Source: JACQFZ01 sp045810625 (lineage in GTDB: Bacteria; Pseudomonadota; Gammaproteobacteria; Acidiferrobacterales; Sulfurifustaceae). From it: DNA of 49,134 bases. The DNA lies in assembly GCA_045810625.1 (NCBI GenBank), contig JBJMVQ010000077.1, forward strand, positions 1-49,134. Direction: 5' to 3'. The stretch's first letter is position 1; every line of letters begins with the position of its first letter. The notes below the pieces were generated by a model that saw only the letters and a list, made by a program, of their open reading frames with translations, made no database searches and had not been told where the DNA came from. The translations under genes were made by a program, and so were the position numbers. Below, one piece after another: positions 47,006 to 49,134 of this stretch.

Positions 47006-49134
47006 GTGGCTCGCAAAGATTCCATCGTAAATCCGGTGCCGGACGAGACGCTGTCCGCGCCCGACGGTGCTCCATCGACGGATACCAAAGCCGCCGAGCG
47101 GCTCGTATTGGTCGACGGGTCATCTTATCTATACCGCGCCTTCCACGCCATGCCGAATCTCGCCAACTCGCGCGGCGAACCGACCGGCGCGATTTACGGC
47201 GTGACCAACATGCTGCGCAAACTCGTCGCCGACTACGCGCCGCGGTACGCGGCGGTCGTGTTCGACGCCAAGGGCAAAACGTTTCGCGATGAGGTGTTCC
47301 CGGAGTACAAGGCGAACCGCACGGCGATGCCCGATGGGCTCGCTGTCCAGATTTCAGCGATCCATACCATCGTTCAGGCGCTCGGGTTTCCGCTGCTGCA
47401 AATCGAGAACGTCGAGGCCGACGACGTCATCGGCACGCTTGCGCGGCGTGCGGTCGAGCAGGGGATGCACACCCTCGTGTCGACCGGCGACAAGGACCTG
47501 GCGCAACTCGTCGATGGCCACGTGACGCTCGTGAATACGATGTCGAATTCGGTCTACGACCGCGCCGCGGTGATGGAGAAGTTCGGCGTCCCGCCCGAGC
47601 GCATCGTGGATTATCTCGCGCTCGTCGGCGATCCGATCGACAACATTCCGGGTGTCCCCGGCGTCGGGCCGAAGACGGCGGCCAAATGGTTGCAGCAGTA
47701 CGGCTCGCTCGATGACGTCATCGCGCACGCGGCCGACATCGGCGGCAAGGTCGGCGAGAGCCTGCGCGCCTCGCTGACGACGCTCCCGCTCGCGCGGACG
47801 CTCGCGACCATCAAATGCGACGTCGAGCTGCCGCTCGCGCCGCGCGATTTGTCGATGCGGACCCCGGACACCGCGCGGCTGCGCGAGCTTTACGCCCAGC
47901 TCGAGTTCAAGGCGTGGCTCGCCGAGCTGGGCGGCGTCAATCGCCCGGACATATCGGCCGCGCGCGAAGCGGCGACGTCGGCGCCGCCCGTGACGATCGA
48001 GCACGAAACGATCTTCGACGAACACGCGCTCAACATCTGGGTCGAGCGCCTCGAACGCGCGCCGCTGTTCGCCATCAAGGCGGAGACGACGGGCCCCGAC
48101 GCGCAACGCGCGGAGCTCGTCGGTCTGTCGTTCAGTGACGGCGCGGGACGCGCCGCGTATCTGCCGCTCTCTCACGCTTACCCCGGTTCGCCTGCGCAAA
48201 TCGGTTGGGAGCGCGTGGTGGAGAAGCTGAAGGCGCTGCTGCAAGACGCGAACCGCGCCAAGATCGGCCATAACCTCAAGTACGACATGCAGGTGCTCGC
48301 GCGCAACGGCGTCGATCTCGCCGGCGTGCGTTACGACACCATGCTCGAGTCCTACGTCCTCGATTCCACCGGCTCGCGTCACGACGGGGACACGCTGGCG
48401 CTGAAATATCTCGGCTACAAGACCGCGAAGTACGAAGCGGTCGCCGGCAAGGGCAAGCCGCAGGTTAATTTCGGCGAGGTGCCGGTCGAGCTCGCGGGCG
48501 CCTACGGTGCGGAAGACGCCGATGTCGCCTTGCGCCTGCACGAGCATCTCTGGCCGCGGTTGCAAGCGATTCCGACGCTCGAGCGGCTTTACGAGGAAAT
48601 CGAGCTGCCGCTTGCTCCGGTGCTCGCGCGCATGGAAGGCAACGGCGTTCGCATCGACGTCGCGATGCTGCGCACGCAGAGCAACGAGATCGCGCGCCGG
48701 TTGATGGAGATCGAGCGCGAAGCGCATTCGGCGGCGGGGCAGCCGTTCAATCTCGACTCGCCGAAGCAGATTCAGGAAATCCTGTATCAGAAGCTGAAGC
48801 TACCGGTGTTGCGCAAGACGCCGACGGGCCAGCCGTCGACGAACGAAGACGTGCTCGTCGAGCTCGCGCTCGATTACACGCTGCCGCGTCTGCTGCTCGA
48901 GCACCGGAGCCTCGCCAAGCTCAAGTCGACGTATACCGACAAGCTGCCGGAGATGATCAATCCGCGGACCGGGCGCGTGCACACGTGCTATCACCAGGCG
49001 GTGGCGGCGACCGGGCGCTTGTCGTCGGCCGATCCAAACCTGCAGAACATCCCGATCCGCACGGTCGAAGGCCGGCGCATTCGCCAGGCGTTCGTCGCCG
49101 AGCCCGGCTATCGCATCGTGTCCGCCGATTATTC
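47006..49134 (+). CDS. polA: DNA polymerase I, 3'-truncated by the window edge
   Basis: 709 residues of about 900 are visible. The 5'-nuclease domain (about 30-330) begins LVDGSSYLYRAFHAMP and has YKANRTAMPDGL, VEADDVIGTLA, STGDKDLAQLV and DNIPGVPGVGPKTAA. The 3'-exonuclease domain (about 345-540) retains Glu360, Asp427 (LKYDMQ) and Asp506 (AEDADVALR), but the first catalytic Asp of Klenow (FDTET) is a Lys at 358 (FAIKAETTG). The polymerase domain begins MEGNGVRIDVAMLR and is cut after VSADY at its palm motif A. The start is GTG 47006, giving about 32 non-conserved residues first; another internal start may be used. The role is repair and Okazaki-fragment processing. Confidence 0.95.
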   Translation, partial: MARKDSIVNPVPDETLSAPDGAPSTDTKAAERLVLVDGSSYLYRAFHAMPNLANSRGEPTGAIYGVTNMLRKLVADYAPRYAAVVFDAKGKTFRDEVFPEYKANRTAMPDGLAVQISAIHTIVQALGFPLLQIENVEADDVIGTLARRAVEQGMHTLVSTGDKDLAQLVDGHVTLVNTMSNSVYDRAAVMEKFGVPPERIVDYLALVGDPIDNIPGVPGVGPKTAAKWLQQYGSLDDVIAHAADIGGKVGESLRASLTTLPLARTLATIKCDVELPLAPRDLSMRTPDTARLRELYAQLEFKAWLAELGGVNRPDISAAREAATSAPPVTIEHETIFDEHALNIWVERLERAPLFAIKAETTGPDAQRAELVGLSFSDGAGRAAYLPLSHAYPGSPAQIGWERVVEKLKALLQDANRAKIGHNLKYDMQVLARNGVDLAGVRYDTMLESYVLDSTGSRHDGDTLALKYLGYKTAKYEAVAGKGKPQVNFGEVPVELAGAYGAEDADVALRLHEHLWPRLQAIPTLERLYEEIELPLAPVLARMEGNGVRIDVAMLRTQSNEIARRLMEIEREAHSAAGQPFNLDSPKQIQEILYQKLKLPVLRKTPTGQPSTNEDVLVELALDYTLPRLLLEHRSLAKLKSTYTDKLPEMINPRTGRVHTCYHQAVAATGRLSSADPNLQNIPIRTVEGRRIRQAFVAEPGYRIVSADY

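Noticed and set aside
47354..48727. 457-codon open frame antisense to polA
   Set aside because: polA motifs on the plus strand are clear; the antisense product has the composition of a codon shadow.
1..49134. CRISPR arrays, prophage or intact insertion sequences
   Set aside because: No regularly spaced repeats, integrase, transposase or phage structural genes were seen on either strand.

Overview
The window is GC-rich chromosomal DNA of a free-living proteobacterium, most likely a betaproteobacterium (Burkholderiales or a related environmental lineage). The reasons are an orphan Bug-type (TTT) binding protein, a BPSS1780-like membrane protein and a DUF2782 protein beside polA, a CreBC-type two-component pair, a PEP-CTERM/exosortase pair and a large acyl-CoA gene set. 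I see no rRNA, tRNA, CRISPR array, prophage or intact insertion sequence. The DNA is mostly tightly packed chromosomal genes with several unusual accessory modules. The first gene (RidA family) and the last (polA) are cut by the window edges.

Layout. 1-6.1 kb: RidA end, a lower-GC lipoprotein gene with hairpin-rich flanks, then an acyl-CoA operon (FAS1/MaoC-like hydratase, acyl-CoA dehydrogenase, family III CoA-transferase) followed by a lone TRAP binding protein. 6.3-13.1 kb, minus strand: CPA1 antiporter, F420-type NADP reductase, a methyltransferase with a signal peptide, a fused tautomerase/aldo-keto reductase relic, Zn-alcohol dehydrogenase, cupin and an orphan Bug protein. 13.2-17.9 kb: a PAS-PAS hybrid kinase, a trypsin/PDZ pseudoprotease with all three catalytic residues replaced, translationally coupled to a LuxR regulator with a degenerate receiver, and an HMCES/YedK protein with an extra C-terminal domain. 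18.3-25.8 kb: coupled SDH-type Clp-fold protease and rhomboid, a stand-alone asparagine-synthase-like protein, a GT39-type glycosyltransferase, an MbfA-like ferritin-VIT1 iron exporter, a TetR regulator and a thioesterase. 25.8-32.1 kb: hydrolases, DedA, BON, a small PNK-like kinase, DUF2243, a PhaC-like protein and two tandem paralogous small proteins.

32.2-38.2 kb is the most system-like region: a CreB/CreC-type two-component pair, a 245-bp inverted-repeat element, a secreted VIT-VWA protein ending in a PEP-CTERM signal, and an exosortase with an EpsI-like C-terminal domain. The layout parallels the proteobacterial dedicated sortase systems (VIT-VWA target + dedicated sortase + dedicated two-component pair), but with an exosortase as the transpeptidase. 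I consider it the best candidate for an under-described system here; the pseudoprotease/pseudo-receiver pair is second.

38.3-49.1 kb: DUF2959 lipoprotein, PilZ protein, uvrD, a GGDEF-like protein with a degenerate signature, an M48 metalloprotease fused to a type IV pilin-like tail behind a CRP-like palindrome, a histone-deacetylase-family protein, a membrane protein, DUF2782, a LOG-family protein and divergent polA whose proofreading domain has a Lys at the first catalytic Asp position. All functional statements come from reading motifs by eye; no database search was run.
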